11,355 bases of DNA, taken from contig JALSHL010000256.1 of NCBI GenBank assembly GCA_026982255.1, positions 1 to 11,355 of the forward strand, written 5' to 3'. Positions 1 through 6,069 of the stretch are shown here, piece after piece. Source of the DNA: Paracoccaceae bacterium. GTDB lineage: Bacteria > Pseudomonadota > Alphaproteobacteria > Rhodobacterales > Rhodobacteraceae. Under the pieces are notes generated by a model, which ran no database searches, had not been told where the DNA came from, and saw nothing but the letters and a program-made list of their open reading frames with translations. Both the position numbers and the translations under genes were made by a program. Position 1 is the first letter of the stretch; each line of letters opens with the position of its first letter.

Positions 1-838
1 CCAGCGCGCGGCAGATGTTGTAGACCAGATCGGGGTTGTTGAGCGTATAGAAATGCAGGTGGTCAACGCCGTTGGCCTGCAGGTCGTCGCATTGCTCGGC
101 ACAGATTGCCGTCGCCAGCGTGTCGGCGTCATCCCCCGCATTGCCGAAGGCCTGGTGCATCCAGTCCGGCACGCTGGCATGGCAGCGTTTGGCGAAATTC
201 ACCATCTTGGAGAAATTTTCCACCGGCAGGATCCCCGGAATGATCGGCGCGTCGATCCCCGCTGCCGCCGCCGCATCGCGAAAACGGTAGAAATCGTCGT
301 TGTCGAAGAAAAACTGCGTGATGGCGCTGCTGGCCCCCGCGTCGATCTTGCGTTTCAGGTTCTCGATATCCGCCTTCATGTCGGGCGAATCCGGGTGTTT
401 CTCGGGATAGGCCGCCACGGAAATCTCGAAATCGCCGACCTCGCGCAATCCGGCGACCAGTTCCGCCGCATTGGCAAAACCGCCCGGATGCGGGGCAAAG
501 AACTCCTGCCCCTTGGGCGCGTCCCCGCGCAGGGCCACAATCCGCCGCACGCCGTTTTTGGCATAGCTGCGCGCCACGTCCAGCGTTTCCTCGCGCGTGG
601 CCCCTACCACCGTCAGGTGGCCGGCGACGTTCAGGCGGGCGCGCTCGCGGATGGTCTTGATGGCGGAAACCGTGCGCTCGCGCGTGGTGCCGCCGGCGCC
701 GTAGGTCACCGAGACATACTTGGGGCCAAGCGGCGCCAAACGCTCGACAGACCGCCAGAGGCGCGCTGTTGCATCGGCATTATGTGGGGGAAAAAATTCG
801 AAAGACAGACTCGTGGTCTGTTTGTGTTCATGTGTCAT
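1..838 (-). CDS. metF: 5,10-methylenetetrahydrofolate reductase, C-terminus cut by window edge
   Basis: This FAD enzyme reduces 5,10-methylene-H4F to 5-methyl-H4F, the methyl donor for methionine synthesis, in the cytoplasm. I translated the minus strand. The protein opens MTHEHKQTTSLSFEFFPPHN, holding the family's SFEFFPP motif with the catalytic Glu. Residues 103-106 read LRGD, with Asp106 matching the flavin-contacting Asp120 of the E. coli enzyme. Further on are ITQFFFDNDDFYRF, then IIPGILPV, and finally HLHFYTLNNPDLVYNICRAL at the window edge. About 279 codons are visible, so only some 10-15 residues should be missing. The ATG at 838 is chosen because it sits just before the conserved N-terminus and the nearest upstream ATG runs into a stop. 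The Shine-Dalgarno is weak (GGA about 9 nt upstream). It diverges from the one-carbon operon at 994, which carries a second, atypical MTHFR-like protein. This copy keeps all the classical motifs and is probably the biosynthetic one. Confidence 0.95.
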   Translation of the reverse strand, partial: MTHEHKQTTSLSFEFFPPHNADATARLWRSVERLAPLGPKYVSVTYGAGGTTRERTVSAIKTIRERARLNVAGHLTVVGATREETLDVARSYAKNGVRRIVALRGDAPKGQEFFAPHPGGFANAAELVAGLREVGDFEISVAAYPEKHPDSPDMKADIENLKRKIDAGASSAITQFFFDNDDFYRFRDAAAAAGIDAPIIPGILPVENFSKMVNFAKRCHASVPDWMHQAFGNAGDDADTLATAICAEQCDDLQANGVDHLHFYTLNNPDLVYNICRAL

Positions 839-879
839 ATGCGTCGGTCCATACCGTCAATGAGTTTTGCAGTCCCGTT

Positions 880-907
880 CATATACAGGAAAATAGCGAC
901 CGATCAA
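880..907 (-). promoter_or_regulatory. Candidate sigma-70 promoter of metF
   Basis: On the minus strand a TTGATC -35-like box (902-907) and a TATATG -10-like box (880-885) are 16 bp apart. Transcription would start near 873 and give a leader of about 35 nt before the metF ATG at 838. I looked in this leader for a SAM-II riboswitch and for a MetR-type TGAA-N5-TTCA site and saw neither. This is a motif call only. Confidence 0.4.
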
Positions 908-993
908 AGCCAAAAAACGACGCAGGCGGCTTTTCCCCTTGGCAGCGCCCCGTCAAAACCCATATGCACAGGGAAAATCACAAGGGGAACACC

Positions 994-1290
994 ATGGCAC
1001 AGGTCACTATTGTTTACTGGCGGGATATTCCGGCACAGGTCATCGTCGGCAAGGGGCGGCGCGCGCACAAGGTGCAGCTGCCGGAGCGATTCGAGCAGGC
1101 CATCGACCGCGCCGCCATGAAATCCGGCGCGGCGGAATCCGGCGACTATCTGGCCGAATGGCGAAAAGCGACGCCGTATTCTGTCGATGGCGACGACAAA
1201 GAGGTCGCAAATACCGAAGCCGCCCGTCTGGAGGCCGAATACGATCGGGACAGGATCAAGGCCCTGATCGACAATAACGGTTGGGCCTGA
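994..1290 (+). CDS. Small conserved protein, PF13769 'virulence factor' family, in a one-carbon operon
   Basis: This is a 98-residue soluble protein with no signal peptide and no membrane segment. It starts MAQVTIVYWRDIPAQVIVGK, which I recognise as the start of the family Pfam names 'Virulence factor' (PF13769). The rest is charged and largely helical in character, ending KALIDNNGWA. The ATG at 994 is preferred because GGGG (984-987) precedes it at Shine-Dalgarno distance and because the family usually begins at MAQ. An in-frame ATG at 964 would add ten residues but has poorer spacing. The stop lies 25 nt before the next gene, so it is the first gene of an operon with the MTHFR-like and corrinoid methyltransferase genes. 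To my knowledge its biochemical role is unknown. From context I infer a role in tetrahydrofolate/corrinoid methyl transfer; nothing in the sequence suggests virulence. Confidence 0.85.
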   Translation: MAQVTIVYWRDIPAQVIVGKGRRAHKVQLPERFEQAIDRAAMKSGAAESGDYLAEWRKATPYSVDGDDKEVANTEAARLEAEYDRDRIKALIDNNGWA

Positions 1291-1315
1291 TCGCCCCCAA
1301 TCAAAGGCGAAACGG

Positions 1316-2230
1316 ATGACCATTTTGAAATTCGGCAAAAAGAAACCCGCACCGCAGGATAGCTCCATCGCAGGGTTCATCGACGGCTACTCCATCGAGG
1401 TGATGCCGCGCACCGCCGCGAAAATCCCCGATTTCCGCGCCATCCTGCCCGCAGGCACCCGCGTCTATATCGCCCATATCGACGGCACCCCGTTCGACGA
1501 GATGCTGGCGACCGCCCGCCGTCTGCGCGCCGAGGGTTTCACCGTCATGCCCCACCTGCCCGCCCGCATCATCAGGGACCGCGCGACGCTGGACGACCGG
1601 CTGCGCCGCTACGCCGACCTCGGCATAGACCAGGCGCTGTTGCTGGCCGGCGGGCTGGACAGGCCGCAGGGGGATTTTGCCGATTCCATGCAATTGCTGG
1701 AAACCGGCCTGCTGGACAAACACGGTTTCACCCGCCTGCATGTCGCCGGCCACCCCGAGGGCAACCGCGACATCGACCCCGACGGCTCCGACCGGGCTGT
1801 GATGCAGGCGCTGGAATGGAAAAACGCCTTTGCCGAACGCACCGGCGCCGATATGGCCATCGTCACGCAATTCGTGTTCGAGGCCGACCCCGTCATCGCC
1901 TGGACCCGCCGCCTGAAGGCCGAGAACATCGCCCTGCCCGTCCACATCGGCATCGCCGGACCGGCCAAGCTGCAAACCATGATCCGGTTCGCCATGATGT
2001 GCGGCGTCGGCCCCTCGGTCCGCGTCCTGACCCGTCGCGCCAGGGACGTGAGCAAGCTGATGCTGCCCTTCGAGCCGACCGAAATTCTGGCCGACCTTGC
2101 GCGGCACAAAGCCGCCAATCCGGATTTTCCGATTGAACAGGTCCACTTTTTCCCGCTAGGTGGCATCTCCAGAACCGCCGGATACACGGCGCAGTATTTA
2201 CATTCCGGCCGCACCGCGGCCCGGGCATAG
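1316..2230 (+). CDS. Atypical methylenetetrahydrofolate reductase-like protein
   Basis: This 304-residue cytoplasmic protein appears to belong to the MTHFR TIM-barrel family. Its catalytic-Glu region reads YSIEVMPRTA (Glu28), corresponding to SFEFFPP in classical MetF. Other family-like stretches are TRVYIAHIDGTPFDEMLATA, LRRYADLGIDQALLLAGG and GIAGPAKLQTMIRFA. The N-terminus is extended and basic (KFGKKKPAP). Where classical MetF, including the copy at 1-838, has LRGD, this protein has LAGG followed by LD, so the usual flavin-contacting Asp is absent or shifted. An AAAGG Shine-Dalgarno (1303-1307) supports the ATG at 1316. It lies 25 nt after the PF13769 gene and 11 nt before the corrinoid methyltransferase. 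That context fits use in the oxidative direction, turning methyl-H4F made by demethylation into methylene-H4F, but this is inference. The family call is fairly firm; direction, cofactor and substrate are open. Confidence 0.82.
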   Translation: MTILKFGKKKPAPQDSSIAGFIDGYSIEVMPRTAAKIPDFRAILPAGTRVYIAHIDGTPFDEMLATARRLRAEGFTVMPHLPARIIRDRATLDDRLRRYADLGIDQALLLAGGLDRPQGDFADSMQLLETGLLDKHGFTRLHVAGHPEGNRDIDPDGSDRAVMQALEWKNAFAERTGADMAIVTQFVFEADPVIAWTRRLKAENIALPVHIGIAGPAKLQTMIRFAMMCGVGPSVRVLTRRARDVSKLMLPFEPTEILADLARHKAANPDFPIEQVHFFPLGGISRTAGYTAQYLHSGRTAARA

Positions 2231-2241
2231 AGGATAGCCAC

Positions 2242-3171
2242 ATGACCCGCACCATCGTTGAATCGAAATCCAGAACCGCCATCATCGGCTTTGACCAGCC
2301 CTTCTGCGTTATCGGCGAACGCATCAACCCCACGGGGCGCAAGAAGCTCGCCGCCGAGCTGGAGGCGGGCGATTTCTCCACCGTCGAGGCCGACGCGCTG
2401 GCGCAGGTGGCGGCGGGGGCGACCATGCTCGATATCAACGCCGGTGTGGTCTACAATTCCAACCCCAACCCGAACGAGACCGAGCCGCCGCTGATGCAGG
2501 AAGTCATCCGCCGCGTGCAGGCGCTGGTCGATGTTCCGCTGTGCATCGATTCATCCGTCCCCGAGGCACTGGAGGCCGGGCTGGAAGTCTGCCACGGCCG
2601 CCCGCTGCTGAACTCCGTCACCGGCGAGGAGGAAAAGCTGGAGCAGATCCTGCCGATGGTGAAAAAATACAATGTGCCGGTGGTGGCGATCTCCAACGAC
2701 GACACGGGCATTTCCGAGGACCCCGAGGTCCGCTTCGCCGTCGCCAAGAAGATCGTCGAGCGCGCCGCCGACTACGGCATCCCCGCGCATGACATCGTGG
2801 TCGATCCGCTGGTGATGCCGATCGGGGCCATGGCCACGGCAGGGTTGCAGGTGTTCGAACTGGTGCGGCGACTGCGCAACGAACTGGGCGTGAACACCAC
2901 CTGCGGGGCCTCCAACATCAGCTTCGGCCTGCCGAACCGCCACGGGGTCAACGCGGCGTTCCTGCCGATGGCGATTGCCTCGGGCATGACATCGGCGATC
3001 ATGAACCCGACGCACGAACTGGAAATGGTCGCTATCCGCGCCGCCAACCTGCTGACCAACAACGACCCGCATGGCGGAGCGTGGATTCAGGCCAACAAGC
3101 CGAAACTGGCCGAGGGCGAGGTCGAGGCCGGCGCCCGCGGCACCCGTGGCCGGCGCCGCCGTCGCGGATAG
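2242..3171 (+). CDS. Methyltetrahydrofolate:corrinoid methyltransferase (pterin-binding TIM barrel)
   Basis: The 309-residue product belongs to the pterin-binding family that includes the H4F domain of MetH and the acetogen AcsE. It moves a methyl group between N5-methyl-H4F and the cobalt of a corrinoid protein. Visible motifs are FCVIGERINPTGRKKL (res. ~21-36), GATMLDINAGVVYNSNPNPN (res. ~59-78), VPLCIDSSVPEALEAGL, RPLLNSVTGEEEKL, VVDPLVMPIG and TCGASNISFGLPNRHGVN. These are the usual pterin- and phosphate-contacting loops. It lacks the cobalamin-binding domain of MetH, so it needs a separate corrinoid protein, which is not in this window. AGAGGA precedes the ATG, and the gap from the upstream gene is 11 nt, so it is co-transcribed. 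The C-terminus is odd: after about residue 295 it becomes Gly/Arg-rich and ends RGRRRRRG, outside the barrel. A role in methylated-amine or betaine demethylation is inferred from the neighbours and from the RACo gene at 10810. Confidence 0.9.
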   Translation: MTRTIVESKSRTAIIGFDQPFCVIGERINPTGRKKLAAELEAGDFSTVEADALAQVAAGATMLDINAGVVYNSNPNPNETEPPLMQEVIRRVQALVDVPLCIDSSVPEALEAGLEVCHGRPLLNSVTGEEEKLEQILPMVKKYNVPVVAISNDDTGISEDPEVRFAVAKKIVERAADYGIPAHDIVVDPLVMPIGAMATAGLQVFELVRRLRNELGVNTTCGASNISFGLPNRHGVNAAFLPMAIASGMTSAIMNPTHELEMVAIRAANLLTNNDPHGGAWIQANKPKLAEGEVEAGARGTRGRRRRRG

Positions 3172-3196
3172 TTTCCGGACAACGTATCGCAAAGCT

Positions 3197-3223
3197 CCTC
3201 CGGTTTTCCGGGGGCGTTTTTTT
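3197..3223 (+). terminator. Intrinsic terminator of the one-carbon operon
   Basis: A 7-bp stem, CCTCCGG (3197-3203) pairing with CCGGGGG (3208-3214) with one G-T wobble, encloses a TTTT loop. CG and seven T residues (3217-3223) follow. It lies 25 nt after the methyltransferase stop and is a typical Rho-independent terminator. The palindrome array that follows therefore belongs to a separate transcription unit. Confidence 0.88.
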
Positions 3224-3232
3224 GTGACGGGA

Positions 3233-3262
3233 CAAAACCACTAAACCGGTTTAGTGGTTTTG
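3233..3262. promoter_or_regulatory. Palindrome 1 of 3 (30 bp), LacI-type operator candidate
   Basis: This is a perfect 30-bp dyad centred between 3247 and 3248. Its inner 20 bp are CCACTAAACCGGTTTAGTGG, the core shared by all three palindromes. The core flanks are CAAAA on the left and TTTTG on the right. An AT-flanked palindrome with central CCGG is typical of LacI-family operators; that assignment is by motif shape only. It starts 9 bp after the T-run of the preceding terminator. Confidence 0.75.
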
Positions 3263-3313
3263 CAGGCTTTCTCGAAAAGCCGCGTAACCGTATGAATTTA
3301 CATCACAACACCC

Positions 3314-3335
3314 TCCACTAAACCGGTTTAGTGGA
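3314..3335. promoter_or_regulatory. Palindrome 2 of 3 (22 bp), LacI-type operator candidate
   Basis: This perfect 22-bp dyad is the same 20-bp core as palindrome 1, flanked by T and A. It is centred between 3324 and 3325, 77 bp from the centre of palindrome 1. A short CCGG-centred dyad, AACCGGTT, occurs at 3357-3364 between this copy and the next. Confidence 0.75.
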
Positions 3336-3384
3336 ACACATTACCGCAAATTTTCCAACCGGTTAACACGACCAGACCGCCCCT

Positions 3385-3420
3385 TTCCACTTCCACTAAA
3401 CCGGTTTAGTGGAAGTGGAA
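3385..3420. promoter_or_regulatory. Palindrome 3 of 3 (36 bp), LacI-type operator candidate beside a -35 box
   Basis: This perfect 36-bp dyad is centred between 3402 and 3403, 78 bp from palindrome 2. The shared core is flanked by TTCCACTT and its complement AAGTGGAA, which adds an outer echo of the core's own CCACT half-motif. It ends 3 bp before a TTGACA hexamer (3424-3429), so a bound repressor would block a promoter there. It is 38 bp upstream of the membrane-protein ATG at 3459. Confidence 0.78.
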
Positions 3421-3423
3421 CGC

Positions 3424-3452
3424 TTGACACTCCCTTGCCCGCGGCCCACCCT
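3424..3452 (+). promoter_or_regulatory. Possible promoter of the membrane-protein gene, -35 clear, -10 poor
   Basis: TTGACA at 3424-3429 is a perfect -35 consensus right after palindrome 3. At 17-bp spacing the -10 position (3447-3452) reads CACCCT, a poor match. If used, transcription would start at about the ATG at 3459 and give a leaderless message. That would agree with the absence of a Shine-Dalgarno before this gene. Confidence 0.3.
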
Positions 3453-3458
3453 CGCGCC

Positions 3459-4001
3459 ATGAACAAACTGCTTTGCCAGCTCGACGCTGTCGTTCCCTTT
3501 GCCCCGATCCTGCGCCGCACTGTCCATGTCGGCACCGGCGGTCTCTGGCCCGCCATCCTGCTACGCGCCCTGCCGCTGACCGGGCTTTTCCTGTGGATCG
3601 CCGCGCAATGGCCGCTGTTCGGCATCCTTGTTTACGCGCTGCTGCTGGTCCCGCTGGCCGCATGGCACCATATCACCGCCAACGGCATCACCGGCCTTGC
3701 CGACCGTGCCGGAGTGCTGCTCTGGTATTTCGCGGTGATCCTGACCGGCGCCGGCGCTCTTTGGCTGTTTGTGGCAGGACTGGCGGGGGTCGCCCCCCTG
3801 CGGCCCGAGGCCCTGATCCTCGGTCTCGCGGGCCTCGCCACGATCAGATACCGCTCGTTTGCCCCGATCGTCATCATCGCGCAGCTTGCGGTCTGGAGCG
3901 CCCTTATCGTGACCTCCGGCGAAAAACTCCTGCTGGTCCTGATGCCGGTGCTGACAGCAACCCTGCTTGCCACCCTGCTAAAACCCCGCGGCGCACCTTG
4001 A
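3459..4001 (+). CDS. Polytopic inner-membrane protein of unknown function
   Basis: I do not recognise a family. The product is 180 residues from the ATG at 3459 (MNKLLCQLDAVVPFAPILRR). A TTG at 3435 in the same frame would add eight residues. The protein is very hydrophobic, with about five or six membrane segments: roughly residues 30-50, 52-69, 86-110, 117-129, 134-152 and 157-174. Short charged loops (ADRAG, RYRS, SGEK) lie between them, and the C-terminus is KPRGAP. High GC at third codon positions and consistent hydrophobicity support this frame over the overlapping ones. No clear ribosome-binding site precedes either start. The gene lies directly downstream of the three palindromes and is the only rightward gene they could obviously control. 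thrS follows after an 80-bp gap with no clear terminator between. Whether it moves anything across the membrane cannot be told from the sequence. Confidence 0.75.
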   Translation: MNKLLCQLDAVVPFAPILRRTVHVGTGGLWPAILLRALPLTGLFLWIAAQWPLFGILVYALLLVPLAAWHHITANGITGLADRAGVLLWYFAVILTGAGALWLFVAGLAGVAPLRPEALILGLAGLATIRYRSFAPIVIIAQLAVWSALIVTSGEKLLLVLMPVLTATLLATLLKPRGAP

Positions 4002-4081
4002 CACCCGCGCCCACCGGATTAAACCGTCCGCAACAGGAACCGGGCGTTTCGTAGGCGCCAAAACACGAAAGGGGCCCGACC

Positions 4082-6031
4082 ATGGCCGATATTACCCTTA
4101 CCCTTCCCGATGGCGCCAAGCGCAGCTACCCCGCCGGTATCACCGGCGCCGAGGTCGCCGCCGACATTTCCAAATCCCTCGGCAAGGCGGCAATTGCCTG
4201 CGAGATCAACGGAAAATTCTCGGACCTGTCGATCCCGATCGACGCGGACAGCGATTTCCGCATCTTCACCATGAAAGACGAGGAACAGGCGCTGGAACTG
4301 ATCCGCCACGACGCCGCCCACATCATGGCCCGCGCCGTGCAGGAACTGTGGCCCGACACCAAGGTCACCATCGGGCCGGTCATCAAGAACGGCTGGTATT
4401 ACGATTTCGACCGCGCGGAACCGTTCCACGAGGACGACCTGAAGCTGATCGAAAAAAAAATGCGCGAGATCATCAACAAGCGCGAACCCGTGACCACCGA
4501 GGTCTGGGACCGCGAGCGCGCCATCAAATTCTACGAGGCCAACAACGAGCCCTACAAGGTCGAGCTGATCGAAAGCATCCCCGGCGACGAGGACCTGCGC
4601 ATGTATTGGCACGGCCACTGGCAGGATCTGTGCCGCGGTCCCCACCTTGCCCATACCGGGCAGGTGCCGGGCGACGCCTTCAAGCTGATGTCGGTCGCCG
4701 GTGCCTACTGGCGCGGCGATTCCAACAACGCCATGCTGCAACGCATCTATGGCGTTGCCTTCCGCAACAAGCAGGACCTGAAGGCGTATCTGCACATGCT
4801 GGAAGAGGCCGAGAAACGCGACCACCGCAAGCTGGGCAAGACCATGGACCTGTTCCACATCCAGGAAGAGGCCCCCGGCATGGTGTTCTGGCATCCCAAC
4901 GGCTGGACGCTGTATCGGGTGTTGCAGGACTACATGCGCCGCCGCCAGATTGCCGACGGCTACCTTGAAATCAACACGCCCGAGGTGGTCGACCGCAAAC
5001 TCTGGGAGGCCTCGGGCCACTGGGAGAAATACCGCGAGAACATGTTCATCACCGAAATCGACGAGGAACACGCCAACGAGAAACGGGTGAACGCCCTCAA
5101 GCCGATGAACTGTCCGTGCCACGTTCAGGTCTATAACCAGGGCCTGAAATCCTATCGCGACCTGCCGTTGCGTCTGGCGGAATTCGGATCGTGTCACCGC
5201 TATGAATCCTCCGGCTCCATGCACGGGCTGATGCGGGTGCGCGGCTTTACGCAGGACGATGCGCATATTTTCTGCACCGAGGACCAGATCGCCGGCGAGA
5301 CGAAAAAATTCATCGAATTGCTGTCCTCGGTCTACAAGGACCTCGGGTTCGACAGTTTCGACATCAAATTTTCCACCCGCCCCGAGGTGCGCGCCGGTTC
5401 CGACGAGGTCTGGGACCAGGCCGAGGCGGCGCTGGAAAACGCCATCAAGGCGCTGGACCTGCCCTACGAGGTCGATCCGGGCGAGGGGGCCTTCTATGGT
5501 CCGAAGCTCGATTTCAAACTGACCGATGCGATCGGGCGCGAGTGGCAGCTCGGCACGCTACAGGCCGATTTCGTGCTGCCGGAACGGCTGGAGGCCGAAT
5601 ATATCGGCGAGGACGGGCAGAAACACACGCCGGTCATGCTGCACCGCGCGACGCTCGGTTCCTTCGAGCGTTTCCTCGGCGTGCTGATCGAGAACTACGC
5701 CGGAAAATTCCCGCTCTGGCTGGCGCCGCGACAGGTGGTCGTGGCCTCCATCGTCTCGGACGCCGACGGCTGGGTGAACGAGGTGGTCGAACGGCTGCGC
5801 GCCAAGGGAATCCGCGCCGAGGCCGACACCCGCAACGAGAAGATCAACTACAAGGTCCGCGAACATTCCATGGGCAAGGTTCCGGTCATTCTGGCCGTCG
5901 GCATGAAAGAGGTGGAGGAAAAAACCGTCTCCATGCGCCGCCTTGGCGACAAGGGATCAAAAGTTCTGGGCATCGACGAAGTGGTCGCCGAACTGGTGGC
6001 CGAGGCCACACCGCCCGACCTGCGCGACTGA
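4082..6031 (+). CDS. thrS: Threonyl-tRNA synthetase
   Basis: This class II enzyme charges tRNA-Thr in the cytoplasm. At 649 residues it is full length (E. coli 642). In order it has a TGS domain (res. ~1-63), an editing domain, the catalytic core and an anticodon-binding domain (from ~548, starting LAPRQVVVASIVSDADG). The editing domain keeps HDAAH (His76, His80) and CRGPH (Cys184, His188), which clear Ser-tRNA-Thr. The active-site zinc ligands are Cys344 in MNCPCH, His395 in QDDAHIF and His521 in LHRATLGS. Motif 2 reads EFGSCHRYESSG, and motif 3 includes HRATLGSFERFLGVLIE. A strong Shine-Dalgarno (AAAGGGG) precedes the ATG. An A9 run at 4452-4460 lies in frame within the coding sequence, and the frame is intact across it. 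I saw no T-box or other leader regulation in the 80 bp upstream. Confidence 0.98.
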   Translation: MADITLTLPDGAKRSYPAGITGAEVAADISKSLGKAAIACEINGKFSDLSIPIDADSDFRIFTMKDEEQALELIRHDAAHIMARAVQELWPDTKVTIGPVIKNGWYYDFDRAEPFHEDDLKLIEKKMREIINKREPVTTEVWDRERAIKFYEANNEPYKVELIESIPGDEDLRMYWHGHWQDLCRGPHLAHTGQVPGDAFKLMSVAGAYWRGDSNNAMLQRIYGVAFRNKQDLKAYLHMLEEAEKRDHRKLGKTMDLFHIQEEAPGMVFWHPNGWTLYRVLQDYMRRRQIADGYLEINTPEVVDRKLWEASGHWEKYRENMFITEIDEEHANEKRVNALKPMNCPCHVQVYNQGLKSYRDLPLRLAEFGSCHRYESSGSMHGLMRVRGFTQDDAHIFCTEDQIAGETKKFIELLSSVYKDLGFDSFDIKFSTRPEVRAGSDEVWDQAEAALENAIKALDLPYEVDPGEGAFYGPKLDFKLTDAIGREWQLGTLQADFVLPERLEAEYIGEDGQKHTPVMLHRATLGSFERFLGVLIENYAGKFPLWLAPRQVVVASIVSDADGWVNEVVERLRAKGIRAEADTRNEKINYKVREHSMGKVPVILAVGMKEVEEKTVSMRRLGDKGSKVLGIDEVVAELVAEATPPDLRD

Positions 6032-6041
6032 TCCGTCAAAC

Positions 6042-6069
6042 AAAAGCCCCCTGAAACGGGGGCTTTTTT
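6042..6069. terminator. Bidirectional terminator between convergent thrS and cysE
   Basis: A 10-bp stem, AAAAGCCCCC (6042-6051) pairing with GGGGGCTTTT (6058-6067), encloses a 6-nt loop. Reading rightward it ends in six T residues (6064-6069). Reading leftward the A-run gives a T-tract on the minus strand. It begins 10 nt after the thrS stop and touches the cysE stop codon (6068-6070), so it serves both genes. Confidence 0.92.

Noticed and set aside
839..993. SAM-II riboswitch or MetR site in the metF/operon intergenic region
   Set aside because: I could not find the SAM-II stem and pseudoknot pattern or a TGAA-N5-TTCA site. A weak AAAGCC/GGCTTT stem (906-933) is too short and its loop too long to call.
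53..1120. Long rightward open frame of 355 codons
   Set aside because: It is antisense to metF, whose minus-strand translation has unmistakable family motifs, and its own composition (Arg/His/Gly-rich, no domains) is that of a shadow frame.
3291..3320. Nine-codon reading MNLHHNTLH ending in palindrome 2, as a His leader peptide
   Set aside because: It has only three His, no ribosome site and no histidine genes downstream, so chance is the best explanation.
3233..3420. Palindromes as intrinsic terminators
   Set aside because: None is followed by a T-run of more than four bases, and a strong terminator already lies at 3197-3223.
4452..4460. A9 run in thrS as a programmed slippage site
   Set aside because: The frame is intact, the alternative frames give no meaningful product, and the sequence matches ordinary Glu-Lys-Lys-Met codons. 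At most it is a replication or sequencing slippage hotspot.
4019..5266. Leftward open frame of 415 codons opposite thrS
   Set aside because: The rightward frame encodes a complete ThrRS with all catalytic residues. The antisense frame is a by-product of high-GC codon use.
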